From Tillus elongatus (Eukaryota > Arthropoda > Insecta > Coleoptera > Cleridae), in assembly GCA_964006375.1 (NCBI GenBank), contig OZ023265.1, positions 150,140,769 through 150,204,768 on the forward strand: a DNA stretch of 64,000 bases, given 5' to 3'. Positions 1 through 38,893 of the stretch are shown in pieces. Below the pieces are notes generated by a model, which worked only from the letters and a program-made list of their open reading frames with translations, had not been told where the DNA came from and made no database searches. The number at the start of each line of letters is the position of its first letter. Positions within the stretch are counted from its first letter, which is position 1. Made by a program: the position numbers and the translations under genes.

Positions 1-683
1 CTCGAATCCTCGACCTTGTAATCCGAACTAGACAGGTTACTCGCCCGATCAACTCGGCTGCTTAGCCTACAACTCAACAACCATGTAATAATACAAAGAT
101 ACCACAATCCTTATATGTATTTTCGTTTGAACCTAGAAAATGACCGTGGCTAAATGAGTTCGCCTCAGGGTCAGAACAGACCAAAAAAAAAAAGTTAAAC
201 CGTCAAGTGTTATCAGTCACTACCTACTTGCAAAGTTCTCCAAATTACGCAGTAAATAAAGATAGAATTAGTGCTATTTAAAATAAGCATATTTTAACCA
301 CATACATAAAAATTATGGATGTTATCCATGAAATAGACACTAAAAACAATCTGCTAGCAAATCAAGATGATTTGAACCAGTGATAAGAGTATTTTAAAGA
401 CAAATTCTTGATTCCACATATAAAAATTTGACAACTGGTGATTTATGAAAAAATTAAGGTGAATTAGGTTCTTTTTCGTATCTTTATAGCTCACAAAACT
501 AAAGTACTGTTTTTGTTCAGCATGCAATTTTAAAATTAAAACTTAAAGGCTAATCACAAGGTCCTAGATTGGAAAATGTACAGTTGTTTATATTTTTAGC
601 TTATTGTCCATAAAAAAAAGTATTCCTGGATTTAAGTCATTTCATTGATTGTTGTTGCCCTTACTTGGTGAAACTGGTTTACA
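1..683. other. A/T-rich flank, no gene seen
   Basis: No open frame resembling a protein family and no RNA gene is recognised here. The last 40 bases before 684 resemble the leader found next to the Penelope-type terminal repeats at 44.03 and 46.96 kb, so the mobile element probably begins near 645. Confidence 0.5.
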
Positions 684-851
684 CTATATACAGACTTGGA
701 GACTACTTCTCTGGTTACACTGTTGGATTAGATATTCTCGGATGTTGTTCAACGTTTCTGTGACTAGTTTCGCACAGAAACGTTGAACAACATCCGAGAA
801 TATCTAACCCAACAGTGAAGCCAGAGAAGTAGTCTCCAAGACTGTATATAG
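684..851. repeat. Near-perfect foldback derived from Penelope-type terminal repeat
   Basis: Two 79-base arms (684-762 and 773-851) are reverse complements with very few mismatches, around a 10-base loop (763-772). The arm sequence (CAGACTTGGAGACTAC, GTTGTTCAACGTTTCTGTG) matches the terminal repeats of the Penelope-like element at 44.2-47.1 kb. The loop region on the minus strand keeps a hammerhead 3' half (GAAAC, a palindromic ACTAGT, then cleavage triplet GTC) without a 5' box. This is best read as a head-to-head pair of truncated terminal repeats with no coding part. Confidence 0.8.
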
Positions 852-2287
852 TTTAAGTCATTTGCCAGAAAAGTGTTTGTGTCAAAGTCTTTGCTTTGTC
901 AGACACAGCATTTTATGCATATCTTTTCAACAGCAGATTGTTAAGAGGGATGTAACGAAAAATGGAAACCACTTTCTACATTAATACCCTATTGATTGGA
1001 CACAAGCATAAATGAGAAAACATAAATAGATAACAGAAGAAAAAGGAAAATTGTTGGCTTTATAGTTTTGGCTATTTAATAATAATGATACTGCTGGATT
1101 CTTCCAATTATAAATTTATTATTAATTTTACTTTCAGAAAAAGTTAATTCCAAAAACTTCCCGAACATGATTGTATTATAGGTAATATTATAGTAAATTT
1201 TTAGCACAAATATTATCCTGTTTATTTCTATAGTAATATTGCATTTTTTATATAAATTTCAAGTGAGAAAAGACAAACTATTTTTATATGAATATATGGT
1301 ATGTTTAGTTACATATATAGTGCCTAGAAGTTATAAATAAACAAGGCACTGAAAATCAGTAACAGTTTTGATGTTTTTCTTTATTAGCTGAACTTAATGA
1401 CAAAACATGATTATTGTGGGCGCAAAACAGATATCAACTTATTATATTTCTTTGCACACTTCTAAACGTGAACACTTGGATTAAAAATCGAAAGGCAGTT
1501 GTCAAATGAGCAGACAATATAATTATATAATAAAATTTGATAGATGTTTTAAAACCTAGTCAAAGAGCACTATAACGGAAAGTGACTAACTACCAGTATA
1601 TTTCATATCTGGCGTTTTTAGCCACTAAATGATATTGTTTCTTTAAACATAACATCTAAGTACCTAAATAGCAAGTATAGAGCCTTTTATGATAAAAAAT
1701 GCTTGTAGCAATTAAAAGAAGATATGAAATATCGATTCTATTTTAATGTTGCTAAATATCAAAATGTTTATTTACAAGTTTTCCTACCCGTTAACGTGGC
1801 TCAAATCAAGAATCAAGTGTGCTGGGATTATAATAAAAATGATATCTTTTGTTTGTAATTTAAGTATTACTGTTATTATTTTTGTATACCTCTTGCAGGC
1901 GGGAGTTAACGAAAAACCAAGATGTATAGGTAACGATCTTAAAGAAAAAGAGTGTAAAATATTTATTACAAATAGAACAATTCAAAATTTTAAATGTTTA
2001 TATAGTTCTTGAAACGATACAATTTTTAAAGGTTTTTCTAAACTATTTTTGCGTGCCTTGTTCTATTAACTGTTTGTACTGTTTGTTACAAACATTTGTA
2101 TGAGCATTCAAACAAAATTTCTAGATTTATATGGAATCGAATGTGTATTTATGATGTATCTATCACTTTATATTTTCAATTAAATAAACAGAAAGGGCTG
2201 ACTAAATTCTTCCCTTAGTCATATTGACTTCTACATGTGTGTTTTATTTACTTTCCCAATTATTCCTATAGATAGTAAAGGATTTTT
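852..2287. other. A/T-rich sequence, no supported gene
   Basis: No recognisable protein or RNA gene. An 88-codon frame at 1746-2012 contains a plausible splice acceptor (CTTGCAG near 1899) and is followed by an AATAAA at 2183-2188. It could be a terminal exon of an upstream gene, but the protein resembles nothing I know. Confidence 0.4.
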
Positions 2288-4070
2288 TTCACGCCCGAGG
2301 AGGTACCACCCCATACATCAAGGGGCCGATGAAGTCCCAACGGACGTTTCCGGTTCTGGTGTATGAGTCGGTTTCCCTTATAACCAAAAATGATGATGGC
2401 TCCTCCTTATACAAAAGATTCCGGAGGTAAAATACCCCTCCATTCGGATCTCCGGGAGAGGGGCGTACAGGGGGCGCCAACATCAAGATTTAACATATCC
2501 TTTTCGAATATATGTGGCCTAAATTCTAACCTGAACTCCGTCTACCATTTCCTCCAGGGTAACAGGCCCCAACTCCTCTTCCTCACCGAAACCCAAATCA
2601 GTGCCAAAACAGCCACTAATCACCTTAATTTCCTGGGGTATGAGCTCCTTACTTCCTTTAGATTGCATGGAGGCGTGTGCGCATACGTCCATAGCAATCT
2701 ACCCTGCACCAGACTCCCCAATTTAGAAGCTGGAAGAAAAGACATACTATCGATAAAACTCTCTCAGGGCTGCAACTAATTGTTCTCAAAAAAATGCGCA
2801 CCAGAAATTGATCCTGTGCTGACTCGTCTGTTTCAGATATCTTACAATAAAGGCATATTCCCTAGTAACTGGAAAACTGCTCGAGTACAACCCATCCCCA
2901 AGAAAGGATCCGAAGTGCTTCCTGGCAACTACAGGCCTATTTCTCTCCTTTCAGTCGTCTCTAAAGTGATGGAAAAGTATATAAACACCGAATTACTTAA
3001 AATTTCTTGAAAAACACAGTCTAATCCACGACAGGCAGTATGGATTCCATCAGCGCAGATCGACTGCCGACCTCCTGAAGGTTCAGCTTTAACCCCTACT
3101 TTGTTTCTTCTCCACATCAATGAGCTCCTCTCTAGCACATCCAACCCAGTTCACAGTTACGCGGACGACAGCACCATCCACTCAAATATACAATATTCTA
3201 AGCCTCTCTCTTTAGCCCAATTAGATGAGGATCGCAGACTCATGGAGGGTTCTGTCTCCGTGGATCTTCAAAAAATATTAGACCGGAGAAGTAGAAATTT
3301 TGTACAATTCAACCCCACCAAATCTCAGTCTTGCTTTTCTTCTCATAAGAGATACACCAGCCCTAGACCCATCACAATGAACAACCAAGTTATTCAAAGT
3401 AATTAGTCCTTTTCTCTTGTTGGCATTTCTGTGGTTCGAAATCTCAATTGGGACCAACATGTCACATCAATTGCAGAAGCGGCTGCTAAGAAATTAGGTT
3501 TCCTCTTCCGGGCTCGCAAATACTTTTCACCAGCTAATCTCTATACCTTATATACTTCACAAATAAGGCCAAACCTCGAATACTGCTCCCACATATGGGG
3601 TGCAGCTGCCGCTTCTACACTCGCTATCCTGGACTCCATTCAAAAGAGGGCTATACGTCTCATAGGTGGCTCTACCCTCACCCAAAGGCTGCCATCCCTT
3701 GCCCACCGACGTGCCGTTGGTGACCTCTCTCTCTTTTATAGATATCTGCACGGGCACTGCTCAGAGGAGCTTTCTTCCATAGTTCCTCCACCTGCTGTCC
3801 CCAACAGATCTACCAGGGGAACAGAGCGAATGCGCCCTTTAACTGTCCAGGTCACCAGACTTAGAACATCTTGTTATGCCCGCTCTTTTGTCCAGAGGAC
3901 TTCCAAGTTGTGGAATTCCTTGCCGGCACATGTTTTTTCCTTCTCCTCCGAACCTCCAAACCTTCAAGTCCAGAATTAACAAGTTGCCTCTTTCCTCCTT
4001 GTCAACACCCACGGTACGATAGTATTTAGGCTGTAAGCCCTCGTGGTGTGTTGTTGAAATTAAAAAAAAG
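2288..4070 (+). mobile_element. Jockey/CR1-type LINE, family 1 copy A, internally deleted
   Basis: The fragment has an AP-endonuclease start (SNICGLNSNL and LTETQISAK near 2495-2610). It then jumps near 2775 into reverse transcriptase: NYRPISLLSVVSKVMEKYI at 2925-2990, and the catalytic YADD at about 3155-3170. The C-terminal domain common to this LINE group follows to 3979. Two internal deletions are visible, near 2775 and near 3080, plus stops near 2778, 3008 and 3405 and a frame change. The 3' end reads through CCCTCGTGGTGTGTTGTTGAAAT into a short A-run at about 4060. Copies B (10990-12340) and C (55041-55803) share the 3' end. It cannot encode a working enzyme. Confidence 0.88.
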
Positions 4071-4079
4071 ATAACCATT

Positions 4080-4640
4080 ACACTGTGAGTTCCTAGGCTT
4101 TAGCGAATATGCATAGAGAAACTTTCGCTTACAGAGCTAACAACTTTTGAATTCTCGAAAAAAATTTGTGAGCCCCATCTTGCTGAAACCACACTTCATT
4201 AACTAGGCTCAGTGCAACTACAGAGTTTTGTGAAACATTGTGTAATGTCGCAACTTTATTTGTAGACACATAAAGGTTTTCATAAAAATGACAACAATGC
4301 ATCTAATGCCTTATTACCAGCTACAGCCGTTTTTGGTCTTCCTATTGTTAGTTTATCTTTGACACTACCAGTTTCGTACAATTTTTTCAAAAGTTTGGGA
4401 ACATACCCTTCAACAATTTGTGGCCGATAGGATACACTTCATAAAAAAGCATGCACACATCTTTATAACAACGTTTCCTGTCACTGTAGCTCACTATCAT
4501 TAATATTTCAAACTTCGCTCAATTCTGCCATAATAATAATAATTATTAAATTGTTCACAACTTTCTGATGTGAAGCTCTCTAAATATTACAAGCTGCAGA
4601 CTGCAGGTAACTGCCAACAAACAATGTTTGCAATTGTCAG
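4080..4640 (-). pseudogene. Decayed mariner-like transposase fragment
   Basis: Reading the minus strand in shifting frames gives pieces typical of the N-terminal helix-turn-helix part of a mariner-like transposase family common in insects (KKLYETGSVKDKLTIGRP; LYVSTNKVATLHNVSQNSVV). A WFQQDGA piece of the DDE domain follows directly, which implies an internal deletion. Several frameshifts and stops interrupt it. The family assignment rests on short motifs and is moderate. Confidence 0.45.
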
Positions 4641-5639
4641 CTATAAATACTGTTAGATTTTTTCAATGCTGGGTAAGTTGATAAGAAATTGAATGATGAA
4701 GTGATTTTAAAGAAAGAATAATTTTTTATATATATTTTTTTATGGAACCCGATTAAAGTTTGGTAGGTCCTATAAAAAAAAAGTCTAGATGCAGCAAGTG
4801 CGTTATGGAAGTGAGTTTTTATAAAAATGCTTTTAATAGAAAATATGTCTCTTTAATTCAAGCAGTCATCAGTTTGGTTACCGCTATAACCTATATAGTA
4901 GAAACAATGTGCCAGATTTTATCAAAATCAACTTATTGTTTGAAAATCTACAAAAATTTTCCGAAAATAAACTTTAAATGTTGGTTTCCTAGCCAACAAA
5001 TCTTAGGTTAATAGCAAATTTAGTTATTGAAATTTGAAGCATTTAATGAAAATTTGCTACCAAAACGCACTTACTGCATCTCGATTTTTTTCTTACACAC
5101 ATATTTCAATAAAAAATGCAATAAAATAAGGGTGTTCGAAAAAAAAATTGTACGGATTACCAAGGACTTACGGGCCAGCCTGTGATTGTCAAAATTATTT
5201 CATAAGATGCAGCTCGAGACACCCTATACACATACTTATACAATTTTTTTCTCGTCTCTTGTATAATAATAATTATATATTATTGAGCTTTACTGTAGAA
5301 ATGCGTCACCCTGTATATATGTAAACAGATAAAAACTGAATGTAAACCTGGATATGAATTCTAGGGGGGCTAGTTTGCCCTCATTTAAAGAAATCTTTTT
5401 AAAATTCTAAAGTCGCGGTCTCCTCATTGACGAATTTTTTGTACGAAAATTTGCTAAAATTAGGGACCATTAAACCATAAACTTAACAAAAACTATCGCC
5501 AAAGCATCAGAGAAAGAAAATAACTAACCTGTTGCATATCAGCCCTTTTTGTAAAACTTCGATCCTTTTTAGCTGTTGACAAAACATCACAAAGTCTATT
5601 TAGTCAACCCACTAACACTAATAAAGTCGTAAAAAAATT
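4641..5639. other. Repeat-derived A/T-rich sequence
   Basis: Contains a diverged copy (about 5330-5460) of the dispersed repeat that elsewhere abuts TA arrays (GGATATGAATTCTAGG and related words). A copy of its other conserved word, GCAGCAAGTGCGTTATGG, lies at 4789-4806. No gene is seen. Confidence 0.5.
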
Positions 5640-7916
<2,277 letters not shown>

Positions 7917-8233
7917 AAGAGATATAAGGATAGATGAAAGGTTCGTGGCCTAACCAAAAAAATGAAACACTATTTTGTTACTTAATTTAGTTTATTTTCC
8001 CACATAATCCCCAACTCTATCCACCTATCTTGTAGCATTTTTATACCAGTTTTAAAGAAAGATTCCTCTATTCCTTGAAAATACCCTGACAGGAGTATTA
8101 ACCTTCTCATCTGAACAAAATTGTTGGCCCCACAAAAACTTTTAAAGATTTTTGAACATGTAGATGTCCAATAGGGACCCAAATCAGGCCAATAAAGCGG
8201 ATGCGGGACTAGTTCTGAACCAAGATAGGAATT

Positions 8234-8259
8234 GTACTCGCTTCGGCGGTACATATACC

Positions 8260-8290
<31 letters not shown>

Positions 8291-8436
8291 GGCCCAGCGC
8301 AATGCACAATCAACCAAGGGTTGCGGTGCTATCGGGGCGGCAAGGCCGCGGACGAGCCCTGAGGGAACAAAAAAAAAAAAAAAAAATGGCCCAGCGCAAG
8401 GATGACACGCAAAATCGTGAAGCGTTCCATATTTTT
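8234..8436 (+). pseudogene. U6: U6 spliceosomal RNA pseudogene, interrupted
   Basis: The 5' hairpin GTACTCGCTTCGGCGGTAC is fully paired and is followed by AAAATTGGAACGATACAGAG, then the AGATTAGCATGGCCC segment that corresponds to the catalytic core region. The 3' part resumes at 8400 with GGATGACACGCAAAATCGTG and the terminal AGCGTTCCATATTTTT. Bases 8303-8385 are a foreign insertion and 8386-8399 repeats 8289-8302. The normal CCCCTG before CGCAAGG is shortened to CCCAG. No upstream Pol III promoter is expected, because the copy arose by reverse transcription. Confidence 0.92.
8303..8385 (+). mobile_element. Ultrashort LINE 3'-tail insertion inside the U6 copy
   Basis: The 83-base insert holds only the last about 65 bases of LINE family 2 (from TGCACAATCAACC through GAGCCCTGAGGGAACA) plus an A-run. 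It is flanked by the exact 14-base duplication ATGGCCCAGCGCAA at 8289-8302 and 8386-8399. It post-dates the U6/LINE chimera. Confidence 0.93.
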
Positions 8437-8437
8437 C

Positions 8438-9503
8438 GGGGAGGCCAGGCTAGGACTATACAGACTAGCCTGCAAAGGTAGACTGAAGATCAACCCAGGC
8501 TTCAGGGGCCACTGCAAAATTCAGGAGATCGTGAAGGAGCCCATGCTTGAAATGAGGTCAGACTTCGCGAGCCCGCGAATCTGCAGGGAAAACAACTTTA
8601 CAGTGGAAATCCCCGACCGCGAAGCATGGCGGGAGGAGACGCCGGGCATACCACGGGACGCGCTCGACTGGTTCACGGACGGATTCGGCGGGGAGCGTGG
8701 GACGGGGGCAGGTGTTTACTCGGAAGGACCGAGGGTAAGTCGTAGTATTTCCCTCGGAGCCCATGCAACGGTGTTTCAGGCCGAAATGTACGCCATCCTG
8801 CACTGTGTGCGGGAGAACAGGAGGAGGGGCTGCACCAACAAGCGGATCCTCATAGCCACAGACAGCCAGGCAGCCCTTAAGGCACTAAGTAGCCCACGGG
8901 TAAATTCCTGGCTGGTGAGTGAGTGCCGAGACGAGCGACCTGGCTGGCCAGAATGAGGTGACCCTCATCTGGGTGCCAGGTCACTCGGGGGTCAAAGGCA
9001 ATGAAGAAGCTGACAGTCTCGCTAAGAGAGGGTCAGCAGAACCATTTATGGGACCAGAACCGGCTCTGGGCGTGACAAAGAGCACTGCCAGGGGACCCAT
9101 TAAGTCCTGGGTCAGAAACCAACACAAGGTGTACTGGGCAGACTGTCCAGGGCTCAGACATGGGAAGTCAATATTTGTCGAACCCAGTTCAAAAGGAGCT
9201 GTGGAGCTGCTTAATCTTAGCAGAGGACAGCTCAGAAACACAACAGGTCTCTTGACGGGACACATGGCCGTCAAGAAACACCTGCATAAAATGGGGCAGT
9301 TCGAAGGGGACTTCGCATGCAGACTCTGCGGCGAAGGGGAGGAATTAGCCCAGCACATCTTGTGCGAGTGTAACGCTCTGGACCGCAAAAGACAACTGAT
9401 CTACGGTCAGTCTAGACCGGAGACAGAGCAATATAAAACTTCACCCTACCAATCACTGTGCAGACTAGTTCAAGGCACAGTGATTTTGGAATGGGTGGAG
9501 TAA
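8438..9503 (+). pseudogene. LINE family 2 RNase H and zinc-knuckle region
   Basis: Encodes the C-terminal third of a LINE polyprotein: RNase H (WFTDGFGGERGTGAGVY with the first catalytic Asp, QAEMYAIL with Glu, ATDSQAALKAL with Asp, then WVPGHSGVKGNEEAD after a frameshift near 8925), followed by a CRLCGEGEELAQHILCEC zinc knuckle. A frame shift splits the RNase H. A LINE of this type with RNase H and a CCHC knuckle belongs to the I/R1/Loa side of the jockey-I superfamily. The sister copy at 52738-54285 extends further 5'. Confidence 0.88.
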
Positions 9504-9594
9504 GACTAAGGGTATGCACAATCAACCAAAGGTTGCAGTGCTATCGGGGCGGCAAGGCCGCGGACGAGCCCTGAGGGAAAAAAAGATAAGAATT

Positions 9595-9837
9595 TGTGCC
9601 ATGGGTTCAAGGGATGTGTAAACAAGTGCATTGCCATGGTAAATAAAACACCTTTGCAATTTAATTTTGATTTCTTTACGCGAAGGTCGGGGTAGATTCC
9701 AATAAATAGTATTCCATAGCCCTTTTCCAAATACTCTGTTATAATAATACCCTTACAATTTACAATCCCAAAACTACTCGAAGTGAAAGAGAAATAAAGT
9801 GTTACCTGCCAAACTTCATAATTATGAATTAGAAAAT
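9595..9837. other. No feature seen
   Basis: A/T-rich sequence between the chimera and the copia remnant; nothing recognised. Confidence 0.4.
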
Positions 9838-10620
9838 GAGGAGTACGTAATGTTGTTATACAACACCAATATCAGGTCAGAATAAAAGTGAATGGTTGGA
9901 AGGGATTAAAGATGGGAAAGAATCACTGAAGAAAAATAATACTTGGGGGTATGTTGACAAGGAAGAAGCTGGTTATCGAGAAATATTAATTACTAATTGG
10001 GGATTTAAAGTAAAAGAAAAATTTAAAGCAAGATTGTAAAGAGTTTTTGAGCATACATGGCATTTTAAGAAAACTTGTAGTCCAGCAATTTCGAATAATG
10101 CATTGTTAGTAATATTGACATTAGCTGCCAGGCAAAAAAGAATTATTATGAATTTAGATATTTAAACAGCATTTTTATATGGAAGCTTATCTGAAGATAT
10201 CTACTGTAATATTTGATAATTATGTTGAAAAAAGTAAGGTATGTAATTTAAGAAAGGCTTTATATGGATTAAACCAAGCACTGCTTTGTTAGAATATAAC
10301 ATTTATAAACTTTTTAAAATCACAAGGCCTTAAACCTATAAAACCTTAATGCTGTATGTTTAAAAATAATGATGGTAGTATAGTTCTTGCAATATGTGTA
10401 TGTAGATCATGGTCCTATAACAGGTAAACAAATCTGAAATGAAGAAGTTACTAAGTGATTTCAATAAACAGTTTGAAATGACATTTTGTGGAGGAATGCT
10501 TTGGTCCAATGTTAAATGGAAACGTGTTTGCAAATTCTGCTGGATAGGTTTGGACAGTTAGCAAAAGTTGGTATGTGTCAATTTAAGCAGGAGACTGTAC
10601 TGGTTTAGAACATACAATAT
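9838..10620 (+). mobile_element. Ty1/copia reverse transcriptase remnant
   Basis: Broken frames give classical copia polymerase pieces in order: SLKKNNTWGYVDKEEAGY and NWGFKVKEKFKARL near 9930-10035, TAFLYGSLSEDIY near 10166-10205, KVCNLRKALYGLNQ near 10240-10280, then KSQGLKPIKP and FKNNDGSIVLAI near 10315-10395. The YVDD box is degraded to a VDHGPITG-like string near 10405. No long terminal repeats are seen beside it and it has many stops. Confidence 0.8.
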
Positions 10621-10989
10621 GAGAAATACACTTTAAAGTGCTATTTATTAAAAAAATATATTCACCAACTAATCTACGAAATCATCAATAATAAAAATGG
10701 ACCTATTGAGTTAGCTAACAGTAGCCTTCTCATTTTGTAACCAGAATTGGGTAACTTTAAGAACTTTGACGCCCGTAGTAGCACTAAAATTTAACACAAC
10801 GAACTTAACAAATATTGCCTTCCGAACGGAAACAAACAGTAAAAATGCTGATACTGTTACTACAAAATGCATTATTTATTTTTCTGTTATATAATAATAA
10901 TGTCTACCGGGGGTTTTCATGGCTTAATTAAGAAACATTAAAAACTGAGTAAAACACTTTTTTAGATTATGATTTCGTGATATATCTAT

Positions 10990-12340
10990 TTAATATTTCA
11001 ACAACACACCACGAGGGCTTACAGCCTAAACACTATCGTACCGTGGGTGTCGACAAGGAGGAAAGAGGCAACTTGTTAATTCTGGACTTGAAGGTTTGGA
11101 GGTGCGGAGAAGGAAAAACATGTGCCGGCAAGGAATTTCACAACTTGAAAGTCCTCGGGACAAAAGAGCGGGCATAACAAGATGTTCTATGTCTGGTGAC
11201 CTGGACAGTAAAAGGGTTCATTCGCTCTGCTCCACTGGTAGATCTGTTGGAGGCAGCAGGTGGGGGAACTATGGAAGAAAGCTCCTCCGAGCAGTGCCCG
11301 TGCAGGTATCTATAAGAGAGAGAGAGGTCACCAACGGCACGTCGGTGGGCAAGGGATGGCAGCCTTTGGGTGAGGGTAAGGTCACTGCTGAGACGTATAG
11401 CTCTGTTCTGAATGGAGTCCAGGATAGCGAGTGTAGAAGCGGCAACGGCACCCCAGATGTAGGAGCAGTATTCGAGGTTTGGCCTTATTTGTGGAGTATA
11501 TAAGGTATATAGATTAGCTGGTGAAAAGTATTTGCGAGCCCGGAAGAGGAAACCTAATTTCTTAGCAGCCGCTTCTGCAATTGATGTTACATGTTGGTGC
11601 CAACTGAGATTTCGATCCACAGAAATGCCAACAAGTGAAAAGGACTCATTACTTTGAATAACGTGGTTGTTTATTGTGATGGGTCTAGGGCTGGTGTATC
11701 TCTTATGAGATAGAAAGCAAGACTGAGATTTGGTAGGGTTGAATTGTACAAGATTTCTACTTCCCCAGTCTAATATTTTTTGGAGATCCACAGAGACAGA
11801 ACCCTCCATGAGTCTGTGATCCTCATCTAATTGGGCTAAAGAGACAGTCTCAAAATATTATTTGAGTGGAGGGTGCTGTCATCCGCATAACTGTGAACTG
11901 GGTTGGATGTGCTAGAGAGGTAATTGATGTGGAGAAGAAACAAAGTAGGGGCTAAAGCTGAACCTTGAGGAACTCCTGCATGAATTGGATACAGTTTAGA
12001 GGAATGGCCATCCACGGCAACATAAATGTTCCAGTTGGAGAGGAAATTTGCTGTCCAGGTACAGAGTTTTGGTGGTAGGCTAACAGCCGGAAGTTTATTA
12101 AGCAGCGCTGTGTGCCAGACCTGGTCGAATGCTTTGGACATGTCTAGAGAGACAATCTGGGATTCACCGTGTAGTTCCATAGACTTGTTCTAAGAATGGG
12201 TGACAAAGGAATGGAGGTCGGCAGTTGATCTGCGCTGATGGAATCCATACTGCCTGTCGTGGATTAGACTGTGTTTTTCAAGTAATTTTAGTAATTCGGT
12301 GTTTATATATTTTTCCATCACTTTAGAGACCGATTTTCTA
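10990..12340 (-). mobile_element. Jockey/CR1-type LINE, family 1 copy B, 5'-truncated
   Basis: From high to low coordinate the minus strand gives VMEKYINTELLKLLEKHS, QYGFHQRRSTADL, SLDMSKAFDQVWHTALLNKL (with the first catalytic Asp of reverse transcriptase), AGVPQGSALAPTLFLLHIN, and SYADDSTLHS (catalytic pair). The same C-terminal domain as copy A follows down to about 11140. The 3' end is at about 10995. It keeps the central polymerase region that copy A has lost. At least two frame breaks are present. Confidence 0.88.
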
Positions 12341-13409
12341 TTTTAGGCAAAATGATGTTTTAAGTTATTAACTCTCAACCTTCATTTATAACTATAGTCC
12401 AATATTTATTTACGTTATTTATATTATTATTGTTTTTTATGTTAGGTTAGTTAAAAGTTAGTTGTAAAATGTAAATGCTACATAAGCGCAAGCTATGCAG
12501 CGCAAAAATAAAGCGCTTGTTATCCTTGCAAGCAGCTTGCTGCTGCCAAAATTTAGCAGCGTTGTCTAACAAAAGAGAGCTGTCAGGTCACATGTGGCCG
12601 TGTGGCAAATTTTTGCTCTCTCTTAAGCAAATTGTAGATCATAGATATACAAATTTGTTTATGGTTTATTGTTTATGTAATGATGGAAATTAAAGGAGAC
12701 TGTTGGAAAAAGTAATTTTCATCATGCCTAGTTTACTGCTTTCTGTATGATTATAAATTAAGAATTCAAGTAGGTAAAGAGTTGGTTGTATTGCTCGGGT
12801 GACAGGATAATAAGTTAATTGAAACAGTCATTTATGTTTTATGTTAAAAGTTTTCCAATATTTATTAATACACGCTGATCTAAAACACTGTGCTTAAATA
12901 AAGCTCAAAATATTTAACAAAATCGCGCTCAAGAATAAAAATTTTAACTTTTAACTAAGGAAACCAATAAAAATTCAGTATTTGCATATTTAGAAAAGTG
13001 GTGAATTAATGTGATAAAGTTTCACAAATTGTTTACCACAAAAATAAATAAGAAAAACTATTAAAATATTATTTTTCTTGTTTATTACTAATGACAATTT
13101 GATTCATGTTAAATAACCAATACACTTAAATAAAATAATACAAATAAAAAATATACTTAATCCTATTCCTTCTTGCTATTTATTTAGAATGCTTTTGGGG
13201 ATATGTGAATTTAAAGCACTACAGAAAGTATATTAAATATGTGAAAATATATTACATAAACATATAACACAATTGATTGTACATAAATAACATTGCCAGG
13301 TCACAAAGAATCTATAAAAGTATCAAGTATATGTTCTTAAGCTTATAACTGTAACTAAAATAAAACATTGGAAGGCACATATCAAATATAACATGTACTA
13401 AAATTACTT
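12341..13409. other. Intergenic, including HADHA 3' UTR
   Basis: The HADHA transcript must end here. An AATAAA (minus strand) lies at 13173-13178, 232 bases past the stop codon. The rest is A/T-rich, and no gene is recognised. Confidence 0.45.
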
Positions 13410-38762
<25,353 letters not shown>

Positions 38763-38881
38763 TTTATTACAAACTATGGGCCTCTTCTCCAAAATCCACT
38801 TTTATGTACAACTAGCACCTCACCCACTTACAATCCAAGCCCAAACTAAAACCAAAGCCAAAGTCGATTAAACCAAAATTG

Positions 38882-38893
38882 TGAACTTTGCCC
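38882..38893 (-). promoter_or_regulatory. DR1 nuclear-receptor site (HNF4-like) upstream of HADHA
   Basis: GGGCAAAGTTCA on the minus strand, a direct repeat with one-base spacing and the CAAAG core typical of HNF4, 120 bases upstream of the start codon. HNF4 controls fatty-acid oxidation genes in insects and mammals, so the location is apt. Function is inferred. Confidence 0.5.

Larger units (their letters stand above)
8234..9582 (+). mobile_element. Chimeric retrocopy: U6 snRNA joined to LINE 3' half
   Basis: A U6 snRNA copy starts exactly at 8234 and ends near 8436, where it passes without a gap into the RNase H region of a LINE that runs to its 3' tail and short A-run at 9582. The whole unit is flanked by matching 12-base target duplications: AAGATAGGAATT at 8222-8233 and AAGATAAGAATT at 9583-9594. 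One insertion event with a template switch from LINE RNA to U6 RNA explains this. U6/LINE chimeras of this kind are known from mammals. A later ultrashort LINE insertion interrupts the U6 part. Confidence 0.9.

Noticed and set aside
1746..2012. 88-codon frame with an acceptor-like CTTGCAG and a downstream AATAAA
   Set aside because: Could be a terminal exon, but the residues match no family I know and no partner exon is visible.
8234..8436. A functional U6 snRNA gene
   Set aside because: It is interrupted by 83 foreign bases, has a core deletion, and sits in a retroposed chimera.
12475..12693. 72-codon Cys/Lys-rich frame
   Set aside because: Short, isolated and without known motifs; expected by chance in a region of this length.
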